Shown here: positions 36,870 to 45,440 of the stretch, in pieces
Layout: every line of letters begins with the position of its first letter
Position numbering within the stretch: position 1 is the first letter of the stretch
Assembly: GCA_030447925.1 (NCBI GenBank)
Contig: JAUJNX010000001.1
Coordinates: 424,766-488,765 of the forward strand
Reading direction: 5' to 3'
Origin: Egibacteraceae bacterium
Lineage (GTDB): Bacteria > Actinomycetota > Nitriliruptoria > Euzebyales > Egibacteraceae
DNA length: 64,000 bases
Program-made: the position numbers and the translations under genes
Notes under the pieces: model-generated
What the model was told of the DNA's origin: nothing
What the model saw: the letters and a program-made list of their open reading frames with translations, nothing else
The model's database searches: none

Positions 36870-38375
36870 TCAGCCGGCGCCCGCGTCGCGGTACTCGCGC
36901 AGCCGCGGCCACAGCTGGGCCCAGGTCCCGCGGGGCTCGCGGCACACCCAGATGGGCGCGCCGCGCTCCTCGGGGGCGACGCTCGTGAGGGCGGGGACGC
37001 GACCCGCCAGCCGGACGTCGCCGAACAGCGCGTGCAGCCGCCGCCGGTCGAAGCCGATCGCCACCACCACGTCGCGGTCCTCGGCGGGCGGCCCCCACAG
37101 CCAGTAGGTGTTGTGCCCGCTGTGCGGGGTGGGCAGCAGCCCGGCGCCCAGGTGCTCGATCGCCCCGGCCTCGCCGTAGTTCTCGGTGAGGACGGCGGCC
37201 CGGGCGCGGTCCTCGGCGGGCAGCGCGCGGTACGCCGCCAGCACGGCGCGGACGACCGCGGCCCAGCCGCCCTGCGCGCCGACCTCGATGCCCGCCTCGT
37301 CCAGGGGCGGGGTGCGCAGCGCCGCGTACGCCAGTCCCGGCATCACGAAGAACGTGCCGGCGACGACGCCGAAGCCGACGATGCTCGCCGTCACCGCCCG
37401 CAGGGACAGCCAGGGCCGGTCGGCGAGCCAGCCCTCCATCGCGACCGCGCCGGCGGGCAGCAGGACCCCGTACAGCGGGCCCAGGTAGTAGGCCTTGCCG
37501 CCGAGCACCAGCAGGACCGCGAAGACGGCCACGTAGACCCAGCCGAGCAGCCGGAACGGCGCCCCCTCCGGTGCCCGCAGCAGGCGCCAGAGCCCGGCGA
37601 TCCACACCGGCGCGAGGAACGGGTTGGTCATGCCGATCTGCAGCGGCGCGAACGCCAGCGAGGCGGCCAGGCCCCCGTTGGCCTCCTGCAGCGACGCGAG
37701 CATCGCGACGGTCGGCCAGCCGTTGGCCGCCTGCCACCACAGGTTCGGCGCCCACAGCGCCAGGGCGACCGCCGCGCCCGCCCACGGCCAGGGGGTGCGC
37801 AGCCAGCCGGTCAGCCGCGCGGGGATGAGCGCGACGACCAGCCCCGCCGCCAGCAGCAGCACGGTGTGCTTGTTCTGCAGCCCGACGCCGATGGCGGCGC
37901 CGATGCCCAGCCACCAGCGCCCGTCGCGCGAGCGCAGCAGCCGCACCACCAGGTACGCGGCGACCACCCAGACGACCTGGTCGACCGCGGTGGTCGACAG
38001 GGAGTTGGCCGTGACCAGGAACAGCGACGACACCGCGACGCACACGGCCGCGAGCCAGCGCGCGACCCTGCCCCCGCCGAACTCGGCGGCGAGCAGCGCG
38101 GCCAGGACGACCAGCGCGCCGTGGCCCAGCGCGGGGAACAGGCGCAGCCCCGCCAGCGACCCGCCGAACCAATCCGCGGACAGCCGCGCGAGCAGGGGCG
38201 TCAGCGGCGGCTGGTCCACGTAGCCCAGCGCCAGCCGGCGACCGGCGGCCAGGAAGTACAGCTCGTCGCGGTGGTGGCCGTAGCCCAGGCTGAAGGCGAC
38301 GTGGACCAGGACGGCGGCGGCTGCGATCGCGACGACGGCCGCCACCGGCGTCGTGGTGCGCATGTCGGCACGCAT
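36870..38375 (-). CDS. Glycosyltransferase family 39 (PMT_2/ArnT-like) membrane protein
   Basis: The product is 501 residues with about ten to twelve membrane helices. The first extracytoplasmic loop has GYGHHRDELYFLAAGRRLAL followed by GYVDQPPLTPLLARLS, the DE-containing signature of the family. GGKAYYLGPLYGVLLPAGAV lies near 300. The C-terminal ~140 residues form a soluble outer domain (ENYGEAGAIEHLG, GHNTYWLWGPP). Members move sugars from polyprenyl-phosphate donors to proteins or lipids. Acceptor unknown. Confidence 0.85.
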   Translation of the reverse strand: MRADMRTTTPVAAVVAIAAAAVLVHVAFSLGYGHHRDELYFLAAGRRLALGYVDQPPLTPLLARLSADWFGGSLAGLRLFPALGHGALVVLAALLAAEFGGGRVARWLAAVCVAVSSLFLVTANSLSTTAVDQVVWVVAAYLVVRLLRSRDGRWWLGIGAAIGVGLQNKHTVLLLAAGLVVALIPARLTGWLRTPWPWAGAAVALALWAPNLWWQAANGWPTVAMLASLQEANGGLAASLAFAPLQIGMTNPFLAPVWIAGLWRLLRAPEGAPFRLLGWVYVAVFAVLLVLGGKAYYLGPLYGVLLPAGAVAMEGWLADRPWLSLRAVTASIVGFGVVAGTFFVMPGLAYAALRTPPLDEAGIEVGAQGGWAAVVRAVLAAYRALPAEDRARAAVLTENYGEAGAIEHLGAGLLPTPHSGHNTYWLWGPPAEDRDVVVAIGFDRRRLHALFGDVRLAGRVPALTSVAPEERGAPIWVCREPRGTWAQLWPRLREYRDAGAG

Positions 38376-38456
38376 GGCCGGGGACGATACGCAGGCGGCG
38401 GGCGACCACTCCCTCCCGTCGGGAAGAGTTCAGCGGCGCGCTACCATCCCCGCGCC

Positions 38457-39476
38457 ATGGTGACCAGCGCGGAGAGCGGGCGGACGCGGGCCGGGGCGGC
38501 GGCGCCGCTCGGGCCCGCAGCGGGAGCTGCGGATCCGGGCCACGATCCTGTCGACGGATCGGGTCCGGTCGCGTTCCTGGGTCCGGAGGGGACGTTCACG
38601 TCGGAGGCGGCGGACCTCGCCGCCCCCGGCCGGGAGCGCCTACCCCTGCCCACGATCGGCGACGTCGTCGATGCGGTGCGCGACGGCCTCGCGCCGGTCG
38701 GGGTCGTCCCGATCGAGAACTCGATCGAGGGGGCCGTCAACGTCACCCTCGACACGCTGACCTTCGGGCCGCCCGGGGTGTTCCTGCGCGGCGAGCTGGC
38801 CCTGCCGATCACGATGGCGCTGCTCGCCCGGCCCCGGGTGCGGCTGACCGACGTGCGCGAGGTCCGCAGCATGCCCGTCGCGCTGGCGCAGTGCCGGGGG
38901 CGGCTGGCCGCCCTGCTGCCCGGGGTGGCGACCGGCACCACGACGTCGACGGCGGAGGCGGCGCGCCAGGCGGGCGCGTCGGACGGGACCGTCGCGGCGC
39001 TGGCGACCCCCAACGCGGCCGCGCGCTACGGCCTGGACGTCCTGGTCCCCGACCTCGCCGACCACCCCGGCAACACGACGCGCTTCGTGGTCCTGGGCAC
39101 GGGCATGGCGGAGGCGACCGGCGCGGACAAGACCTCCCTGGTGGTGTTCTTCGGCGAGGACCGCCCGGGCCTGCTGCTGCGCGTCCTGGAGGAGTTCGCG
39201 CTGCGCGGGATCAACCTGGTGAAGATCGAGTCCCGCCCCACCAAGCAGGCGCTCGGCGAGTACTGCATCCTGCTGGACTGCGAGGGCCACCCCCGCGACG
39301 CCCGCGTGGCCGAAGCGCTGCGCAGCGTCCACCGCCACGTCGCCCAGGTCCGCGTCCTGGGCGCCTACCCCCGCGCCGACCTCCGCCGCGTCGCCCCCGC
39401 CGCCCCCGACAGCGACACCGCCTACGCCGCCGCCACCACCTGGTACGCCGGCCTCCTGGACGACATCTCCCCCTGA
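38457..39476 (+). CDS. pheA: Prephenate dehydratase
   Basis: The product is 339 residues. A ~35-residue Gly/Ala-rich extension precedes the PDT domain: VAFLGPEGTFTSEAA, GVVPIENSIEGAVN, and the catalytic TRF in GNTTRFVVLG. The ACT domain follows at about 225-300 with GINLVKIESRP and YCILLDCEGH, the phenylalanine-sensing part. It converts prephenate to phenylpyruvate in phenylalanine biosynthesis, with feedback control by the ACT domain. No chorismate mutase is fused. It is convergent with the toxin gene. Confidence 0.95.
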   Translation: MVTSAESGRTRAGAAAPLGPAAGAADPGHDPVDGSGPVAFLGPEGTFTSEAADLAAPGRERLPLPTIGDVVDAVRDGLAPVGVVPIENSIEGAVNVTLDTLTFGPPGVFLRGELALPITMALLARPRVRLTDVREVRSMPVALAQCRGRLAALLPGVATGTTTSTAEAARQAGASDGTVAALATPNAAARYGLDVLVPDLADHPGNTTRFVVLGTGMAEATGADKTSLVVFFGEDRPGLLLRVLEEFALRGINLVKIESRPTKQALGEYCILLDCEGHPRDARVAEALRSVHRHVAQVRVLGAYPRADLRRVAPAAPDSDTAYAAATTWYAGLLDDISP

Positions 39477-39513
39477 CCGGACGCGCCGGGCACTCCGGGC
39501 TCGTGCGCGACGT

Positions 39514-39861
39514 TCAGGAGGGCAGGGCCAGGACCCGTCGCAGCCCCGCCTCGACCTGGTGCAGGTACGCCCCGGGCAGGCGGCCGAGGTGCTCGTCGAG
39601 GTCGCGCTTGTCGAGCGTGATGACCTGGGACACGTTGGCCACCGCCGCCTTCGGCAGGCTTCCGGTGCCCTCGGGGAGGAGCACGTTCCCGGGCGCGTCG
39701 GCGAGCCGGAGGTTCGAGGTGACCGTGACGCAGATCACCGTGGCGATCTTGCTGCGGTTGTAGGCGTCGGCGGACACCACCAGCACCGGCCGCCGGTGAC
39801 CGGGAGCGGATCCGCGGGGCTCCCCGAGGTCAGCCCACCACAGGTCGCCCCGCTCGATCAC
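39514..39861 (-). CDS. MazF/PemK-family mRNA endonuclease toxin
   Basis: The product is 115 residues from a GTG overlapping the antitoxin stop as GTGA. The family opens with RGDLWWADLGEPRGSAPGHR and RPVLVVSADAYNRSKIATVI, followed by PGNVLLPEGTGSLPKAAVAN, then VSQVITLDKRDL. These are the CcdB/MazF barrel segments that carry the RNA-cleaving residues. It is the second gene of a two-gene toxin-antitoxin unit in normal antitoxin-first order. Confidence 0.88.
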   Translation of the reverse strand: MIERGDLWWADLGEPRGSAPGHRRPVLVVSADAYNRSKIATVICVTVTSNLRLADAPGNVLLPEGTGSLPKAAVANVSQVITLDKRDLDEHLGRLPGAYLHQVEAGLRRVLALPS

Positions 39862-40088
39862 CAGGGGGCGTGCACCGCGCGGCGCTGCGCGCGGGCGACC
39901 TCGTCGTCCACGCCGGACGGCTCCTGGGCGTAGACGGCGTCCAGGCGCGCGGTCGTCTCGTTGTCCTCGCCGCTCAGCAGCCGTTGCAGCGCCCGCGCGT
40001 ACAGCTCGCTGCGCGAGATGCCCAGGCTGCGCGCGAGCCGGTCCGCGGCGGCGAACAGCGGATCGGGGATGGACACGGCGGTCTTCAC
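39858..40088 (-). CDS. Ribbon-helix-helix antitoxin, partner of the MazF toxin
   Basis: The product is 76 residues. The N-terminus VKTAVSIPDPLFAAADRLAR, then SLGISRSELYARALQRLL, is a ribbon-helix-helix DNA-binding fold (MazE/VapB-like), and the C-terminal ~30 acidic residues would wrap the toxin. It starts with a GTG at 40088, only six bases after a TATACT -10 box, so the mRNA is probably leaderless. Antitoxin binding at this promoter would give the usual autoregulation. Confidence 0.8.
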   Translation of the reverse strand: MKTAVSIPDPLFAAADRLARSLGISRSELYARALQRLLSGEDNETTARLDAVYAQEPSGVDDEVARAQRRAVHAPW

Positions 40089-40094
40089 GACCGC

Positions 40095-40100
40095 AGTATA
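40095..40100 (-). promoter_or_regulatory. -10 box of the toxin-antitoxin unit, leaderless type
   Basis: TATACT reads on the minus strand at 40100-40095, six bases upstream of the GTG start. The region is A+T-rich (CAGTATAACCAGGTAGTAC) in an otherwise G+C-rich context. No consensus -35 is seen at 17 bases. A transcript starting at the GTG is expected. Confidence 0.5.
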
Positions 40101-40153
40101 ACCAGGTAGTACCGGCGCGCGGCGCAGGGGCACACGCCGCCGGGTGGGGCGGG

Positions 40154-41261
40154 TCAGAACAGGAGCCCGCGGACCGCCCGCTCGTAGCTGCGGCGGACCG
40201 GCTCGAGGGTCGCGAGCTCGATGCGCTCGTCGGCCGCGTGCAGCCCGGCGTAGCGCACCCCGAAGCCTGCGGTGGCGTCGATCCCCAGTCCAGCCAGGTA
40301 GTTGCCGATGTTGGACGGACCGGCCACGACCGCCGGCACGGCGCGACCGAGCTCCTCCGCGGCCGCTGATGCCAGCGCCTGCCGCACCGGTGCGTCCTCT
40401 GCGAGCCGGTACGCCGGCCAGTGCTGGACCACCTCCAGGTCGGGCGCAACCGTCCGGAGCAGGGCGATCGCCTGGTCCGCGTCGAACGAGGACGTGAGCC
40501 GCACGTCCACCGACACACGGCAGGTGTCGGGAACGGTGCTGAAGCCCTGCCCGCCGGCGATGGCCGTCACGGTGAGCTTCGGCGGCAGGCCGAGGTCGGG
40601 GTCCGGCCCGGGCAGCGGCAGCGCCGCCAGCTCGGTGACCAGCCGGGCGGCCCGGACGACGGCGTTGCCGGTGGCCGGGCGCCGTGACCCCGCTGTGCGC
40701 GGCCGTGCCGGGCACCGTGATCACCACCCGCACGACCCCCCGCCCGCCGACCACCAGCTCGTCGAGGCCCGGGTAGCCGATCATCACCCCGTCGACATCG
40801 CGATCGCGCCCGAAGAACGCGCGAGCGCCGCCGAAGTTGCCCGTGTGCTCGTCGGCGTCGAACAGCAGGGTGAGCGTGCCGCGCAACCTCGCCACGTCCC
40901 GTCGCATCGCGGCGCCGATGTGGGCGAACATGGCGACCGCCGCCTTGGAGTCCGCGGCGCCGCGCCCGTGCAGCCAGCCGTCCATCACCGCCGCCGACGT
41001 GGGCGGCCGCGACCAAGCGGTCTCGTCGCCGAAGGGTGCGGTGTCCACGCAGGCGTCGAGCACGTAGTGCGGGCGCGGCGCCGTGCCCCGCAGCCGGCAC
41101 ACCAGGCCCACGACCTCCCCATCCGCGTCCCGCATACGTTCCAGGGGGAGGTCGTGATCGCGCAGCCAGTTCGCCAGCAGGTCGAGGACCGGTCCGGGCG
41201 GATCGATGCCTCCCCGGCTCGGCACCCGCACCAGGTCAGCGACGAGCGCGGCCAGGCGCAC
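40154..41261 (-). pseudogene. M20-family metallopeptidase (ArgE/DapE/ACY1 type), one frameshift
   Basis: The N-terminal part reads from a GTG at 41261 to about 40684, with WLHGRGAADSKAAVAM and FDADEHTGNFGGARAFFGRD, the M20 metal and catalytic Glu regions. The C-terminal part (MTAIAGGQGFSTVPDTCRVS; GNYLAGLGIDATAGFGVRYA) is in another frame. Skipping one extra base at 40682-40683 gives a single frame of 368 residues. The usual first metal ligand His in GHxD is replaced: the segment reads LDACVDTAPFGD. Therefore, even if the frameshift is a sequencing error, the enzyme is unusual. Substrate would be an acyl-amino acid or dipeptide by family. Confidence 0.75.
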
Positions 41262-41462
41262 CCGCCCGCCCCGGGTCCCGCGAGCGCGTCGAGGCGATCA
41301 GGCCGGCGGGTCACCCAGTACAGCTGCTTGACGTGCTGGACGATGGTCGATCGCCTCCAGGTAGCTCAGCTCCGCGGACCGCAAGCCGGTGGTCACCAGG
41401 ATCTCCCGCGCACCGTGCGCCGGCTCACCCTCGGCAGGCGGTGTGACAGGCCCGCTCGTACG
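41262..41462. other. Intergenic region between M20 gene and XRE promoter
   Basis: No intact gene is present. On the minus strand REILVTTGLRSAELSYLEAID, after a one-base shift, continues as IVQHVKQLYWVTRRPDRLDA up to the M20 start. The composition looks coding, so this may be the end of a decayed gene or an upstream extension of the M20 gene; no family is recognised. Confidence 0.2.
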
Positions 41463-41500
41463 TTGCGCGTACGCGGAGCGATGTAGTATACCTACTACAT
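41463..41500 (+). promoter_or_regulatory. Promoter and operator of the XRE gene
   Basis: A -35 TTGCGC (41463-41468), an 18-base spacer and a -10 TATACC (41487-41492) end six bases before the ATG at 41499. ATGTAGTA and TACTACAT form a perfect 8-bp inverted repeat (41481-41500) with a 4-base centre that covers the -10 box and the first two bases of the start codon. This is strong evidence for an autoregulated, leaderless gene. The arrangement suits the XRE protein as repressor. Confidence 0.65.
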
Positions 41501-41789
41501 GAAGTCGCGAGACGACGACGGGGAGCGGGTTCACAACCGCTTGGCGGTGCTGCGGGCGGAACGGGGCCTGTCGCGGCAGGACCTCGCGCGCGGGCTGGGG
41601 ATCCACTACCAGACGGTGGGGTACCTGGAGCGCGGGGAGTACAGCCCCAGCCTCGCCCTGGCGCTCAGGATCGCCCGGTACTTCTCGCTGCCCGTGGACG
41701 CCATCTTCGCGCTGTCCCCCTTCCCACCGCTGAGCAGCCAGGTGTACGGGCTGGCTGTCGGCACCGAGCACACCGAGGTGAAGCGATGA
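41499..41789 (+). CDS. XRE-family regulator (Cro/CI helix-turn-helix)
   Basis: The product is 96 residues. The helix-turn-helix lies at about 11-65: LAVLRAERGLSRQDLARGLG, IHYQTVGYLERGEYSPSLAL, ALRIARYFSLPVDAIF. The C-terminal ~25 residues are a short tail. It matches the small YozG-like class in which an HTH gene is followed by a membrane protein gene. The stop overlaps the next ATG as ATGA. A perfect palindrome covers its own promoter and start codon. Confidence 0.92.
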   Translation: MKSRDDDGERVHNRLAVLRAERGLSRQDLARGLGIHYQTVGYLERGEYSPSLALALRIARYFSLPVDAIFALSPFPPLSSQVYGLAVGTEHTEVKR

Positions 41790-42529
41790 TGCAGCCACTC
41801 ATCCCTGGACGCGGTTTCCGTGAACTTCGGGAGGTGGAGTCCGCCATCGCGCGGGAGCGCCTGGCGGGGCCCAGCGGCTCCAGGCTCGGCCGGTTGGGAC
41901 AGCGGCCCCGCAGGGCGCTGGTGGCCGTGGCGGCAGCCGCGGGGCTGGCGGCGCTCACGCTGCCCTGGCTCCTGCGCGACGAGCTGCTGCAGTCGGTCAT
42001 GGGCGCGGGCGCCCTCATGGTGATGCTCCTCCTGAACATCCCACTGTTCCTGGCGACGCGCCTGCTGGCGGAACGGCCCAGCGAGGTCGCCGACGAGCGC
42101 AGCCGCAGCGTCCGCGACCACGCCTCCTGGATCGCGCACCGGATCACACCCTTCCCGCTGCTCCTGGCCGGGTTGGCGCTCATGCTGGCGGCAGGTGACG
42201 ACGGCCTCACCATCACCTCCGCGCAGGCGTACCTGCCCGCGGCCCTGGCGTTCGTCCAGATGGCGCTGCCCACATGGGTGGTGGCCTGGACCGAGCCGGA
42301 CGCGCCCGCGGACGAGGCAGCCGGAGTGGAGCGCGACACCCGTGCCGTCCCGGCCTATCCCTGGTCGCTGACGCTGCTGATGGGGGTCGTGTTCGCCGCC
42401 TTCCAGCTCTTCTTCTACTACCGCGACGGGTGGGACCCGCTCCCCGATGTGATGGGAGCGATCCTCACCGGTGCGTTCTTCGCCTTCTGGATGCGCTTCG
42501 TGCTCACCTGGGTGCGGCGGCGCCTCTGA
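41786..42529 (+). CDS. Membrane protein coupled to the XRE regulator
   Basis: The product is 247 residues with about six hydrophobic helices (near 46-62, 72-90, 117-134, 145-165, 195-212, 222-240). The cytoplasmic loop at 90-116 holds ERPSEVADERSRSVRDHASW, resembling the ADERE-type loops of small two-gene HTH/membrane-protein modules. The function of such modules is not established. It overlaps the XRE gene by four bases, so both are made together. It is convergent with the sugar permease gene, with only two bases between stops. Confidence 0.75.
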   Translation: MMQPLIPGRGFRELREVESAIARERLAGPSGSRLGRLGQRPRRALVAVAAAAGLAALTLPWLLRDELLQSVMGAGALMVMLLLNIPLFLATRLLAERPSEVADERSRSVRDHASWIAHRITPFPLLLAGLALMLAAGDDGLTITSAQAYLPAALAFVQMALPTWVVAWTEPDAPADEAAGVERDTRAVPAYPWSLTLLMGVVFAAFQLFFYYRDGWDPLPDVMGAILTGAFFAFWMRFVLTWVRRRL

Positions 42530-42531
42530 CG

Positions 42532-43731
42532 CTACTTGATGCCGCTGGTGGCGACGTTCTCGACGAAGTAGCGCTGGAGGAGGACGAAGACCACGACGGG
42601 GACGACGACGGCGATGGCGACGCCCGCGAAGACCAGGTTGGGGCTGTCGGCGGCGCGGCCGCCGAGGACCTGGAGGGACAGGGTCAGCACGTGGTTCTCG
42701 GTGTTGCCCGCGTTGATGACGATGAACGGCCAGACGAAGCTGTTCCAGGCGTATAGGAACATGAACGTGGCCAGGGTGGCGATCGCCGGCCGCGACAGCG
42801 GCACGAAGATGCGCCACAGGATCGTCCAGCGCGAGGCGCCGTCGACGAACGCCGCCTCCTCCAGCTCCTTGGGGATTGACACGAAGAACTGGCGCATGAG
42901 GAACGTCCCGTAGGCGTTGAACACGAACGGGAAGACCAGCGCCGCCAGCGAGTCGACCCACCCGACCGCCACCATCAGCTGGTAGAGCGGCACGAGGATG
43001 ATCACGAACGGGACCATGTTGGACCCGATGTAGACCAGGAACGCCGCGGTCCGCCCGGGGAAGCGGATGCGCGCGAAGGCGTAGCCGCCCAGCACCGACG
43101 TGAAGACCGTCCCCGCGACCACCAGGGTGGTGACCAGCAGCGTGTTGGTCAGGCTGCGGTCCAGCGTCTGCAGCTCGAGGACCTCGCGGTAGTTGCCGGG
43201 CCGGGCGCCGATCCGCTCGACCGCGACGGCCTGCTCGACCGGTGCGAGCACCTCGGTCTCCGGGTCGTCCGGCGCGGCGAAGCGCCCGACCTCGAAGACC
43301 TCGCGCTCGACCATGGGGACGACCCCGCCGTCGACGGGGACGTCGAACAGGTCCTGCTCCTCGCCGTCGACCACGGCGGTCTGCTGGTCGGTGTACCCGC
43401 CGGTCGGCTCCACATCGCCGGTGGGCACCTCCACGATCGCGTCGAGGTCGTCGGGCGGCGCGAACCGGCCGATCTCCTCCTCGCCGAGCAGCGCCAGCTC
43501 GCGCCCGTCGACGGTGAACAGCGGGCGCGGCTCACCGCCGACGTCGGCGGTCCGCGGCTCGCGGGGCAGCACCTGGGGTGGGTAGCTGAACACGTCCTCG
43601 CGCGCCTTGAGCGACCCGCCCACCAGGTACAGGAAGGGGAACAGCAGCAGCAGCGCGAACCCGCCGAGCACCAGGTAGAGCCCGATGCGCGACAGGATCC
43701 CGGTCCGGCGCGTCCCCGTGACGATGGCCAT
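42532..43731 (-). CDS. Sugar ABC permease (MalG type) with a ~120-residue loop insertion
   Basis: The product is 399 residues instead of the usual ~280. Helix one (residues about 13-38) is followed by SLKAREDVFSYPPQVLP, after which ~120 extra residues precede NYREVLELQTLDRSLTNTLL, where the family normally continues. The insertion is acidic and holds two related segments, GRFAPPDD and GRFAAPDD. The rest is standard: FARIRFPGRTAAF, LMRQFFVSIPKELEEAAFVD, GASRWTILWRIFVPLSRPAI (EAA loop). The loop would be extracytoplasmic and may contact the binding protein or cell wall. It is coupled to the MalF-type gene, five bases downstream. Confidence 0.88.
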   Translation of the reverse strand: MAIVTGTRRTGILSRIGLYLVLGGFALLLLFPFLYLVGGSLKAREDVFSYPPQVLPREPRTADVGGEPRPLFTVDGRELALLGEEEIGRFAPPDDLDAIVEVPTGDVEPTGGYTDQQTAVVDGEEQDLFDVPVDGGVVPMVEREVFEVGRFAAPDDPETEVLAPVEQAVAVERIGARPGNYREVLELQTLDRSLTNTLLVTTLVVAGTVFTSVLGGYAFARIRFPGRTAAFLVYIGSNMVPFVIILVPLYQLMVAVGWVDSLAALVFPFVFNAYGTFLMRQFFVSIPKELEEAAFVDGASRWTILWRIFVPLSRPAIATLATFMFLYAWNSFVWPFIVINAGNTENHVLTLSLQVLGGRAADSPNLVFAGVAIAVVVPVVVFVLLQRYFVENVATSGIK

Positions 43732-43736
43732 GGGAC

Positions 43737-45380
43737 CTAGACCCCTTCCGCGGCGGCGCGCTGGCGCTGGAACTGCACGAACGTGAAGGCGAAGATCACG
43801 AAGAACAGCAGCCAGGCCACCGCCGAGGCGTAGCCCGGCGAGAAGCGCTGGAAGCCCTCCTGGTACAGGTAGCCCACGGGCGTCAGCGCCGCGTTGTTGG
43901 GCCCCGAGCCGGGCGGGGTGAAGTTGGAGAACAGGATCACCGACTCGGTGAACAGCTGGAGGGCGAAGATGCCGGTGGTCGCCACCACGAAGAAGGTGGT
44001 GGGCGCCAGCTGCGGGATGGTGATGTAGCGGAAGCGCTGCCAGCCGCTCGCGCCGTCCAGGTGCGCGGCCTCGTACAGGTCGGCGGGCAGGCCCTGCATC
44101 CCCGCGAGGAACAGGATCGTATTGTAGCCGATGTACTGCCACACGAACACGATGACCAGCGAGAACAGCACGATGTCGGCGTCCGACAGCCACTGCGGCT
44201 GCGGCGCGGTGGCGCCGAACCAGCCGGCGACCACGCTCATGCCGTAGTTCACGTAACCGACGGTGGCGTTGAACAGCTGCTTCCAGATCAGCGTCACCCC
44301 GACGACCCCGGCGACCGTGGGCACGAAGTAGATGGCGCGGAAGATCCGCATGCCCGGGACCTTGGTGTTGAGCGCGCTGGCGATCAGCAGCGCGGGCAGC
44401 ACCGCCAGGGGGATGGCGAGCACCGCGAACACTGCGATGTTGCGCATCGAGATCCAGAACAGCGGGTCGCGGGCCCCAACGGTCAGCCCGCCCGCGGACA
44501 GGACCTCGCGGAAGCCCTCGCGCAGCTCCCCGCCGGCCGCCACGTCCAGCGACAGGATCTGGATGTAGTTGTCCAGCCCGATGAACACCGGGGTGCTGAA
44601 CAGGTCCCAGTCGGTGAGGCTGGCGTAGAGGCTGAACAGCAGCGGCCCGACGAAGAACAGCAGGAACCCCAGCACGTTGGGGGAGACGTAGAGCAGGCCG
44701 TCCAGGCCCTCGCGCTGGGTCGAGGTGGTGGCGAAGTCGTCCGCGGTGCGCTCCGACCAGGCCATCCTGGCGAAGAACCCGAACACCGCGACCCCGGCCA
44801 GCAGACCGAGGGCGACCGGGTCGGCCAGCCGCTGGACCAGGGTCAGCAGCGCGGGGAGCAGCCCCACCGCGATGAGCATCCCGGCCAGCGCGACGAGCGC
44901 GACGATGCGGGCGGGGCGCGCGAGCGGGCCGGGCAGGTCGCCGCGCTCGCCGATGCCGCCGGCGACGAAGGCGAGCAGCGCGACGATCAGGAAGGGCACT
45001 CCGCGGATGAAGGTCGCGCCCAGCGCGTCGAGGCCCGTGAAGGCCCCGATCTCCTGGAGCAGCAGGAGCGCCAGCGCCAGGAACCCCAGGTAGGACACCG
45101 CCAGGGACAGGACCCGGCCGAGGTGGCGGCGGCGGGCGAGCAGCGGCAGGGCCGCGATGTCGGCCGCGAGCAGCGCGACGAGGAGCAGCCCGATGACCGT
45201 GCCGCTGGTGCCGCGCGGGCCGAACCCGGCGACGGCGGCGCCGATGAGGAGCCCGGCCAGCGCCACGGCGAGCAGCGCGTGCCAGGCGAGCAGCGCCCGG
45301 AGGCGCGCGGGCCCGGAGGCGGCCGGGCGCGGGCCCGGCAGGCGCCTGGCCCCCCGCGGCCGTTCGGTGAGGGTGGTCAT
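43737..45380 (-). CDS. Sugar ABC permease (MalF type) with N-terminal membrane extension
   Basis: The product is 547 residues. The transporter core starts near 225 (EGLDGLLYVSPNVLGFLLFF) and contains the EAA loop QGLPADLYEAAHLDGASGWQ and RFRYITIPQLAPTTFF. The first ~200 residues hold six or seven additional hydrophobic helices not needed by the ABC core. E. coli MalF also has extra N-terminal helices but fewer. Its partner MalG-type gene follows at once, and the solute-binding lipoprotein gene precedes it by 60 bases. No ATPase gene is in the unit, so a shared MsiK-like ATPase is expected elsewhere. Confidence 0.9.
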   Translation of the reverse strand: MTTLTERPRGARRLPGPRPAASGPARLRALLAWHALLAVALAGLLIGAAVAGFGPRGTSGTVIGLLLVALLAADIAALPLLARRRHLGRVLSLAVSYLGFLALALLLLQEIGAFTGLDALGATFIRGVPFLIVALLAFVAGGIGERGDLPGPLARPARIVALVALAGMLIAVGLLPALLTLVQRLADPVALGLLAGVAVFGFFARMAWSERTADDFATTSTQREGLDGLLYVSPNVLGFLLFFVGPLLFSLYASLTDWDLFSTPVFIGLDNYIQILSLDVAAGGELREGFREVLSAGGLTVGARDPLFWISMRNIAVFAVLAIPLAVLPALLIASALNTKVPGMRIFRAIYFVPTVAGVVGVTLIWKQLFNATVGYVNYGMSVVAGWFGATAPQPQWLSDADIVLFSLVIVFVWQYIGYNTILFLAGMQGLPADLYEAAHLDGASGWQRFRYITIPQLAPTTFFVVATTGIFALQLFTESVILFSNFTPPGSGPNNAALTPVGYLYQEGFQRFSPGYASAVAWLLFFVIFAFTFVQFQRQRAAAEGV

Positions 45381-45440
45381 GGGGCGCCTCCTGGGCTCCG
45401 GGGCGGGGCCGCCGCGTGCGGCCCCGCCCCGCGGGTGCTG

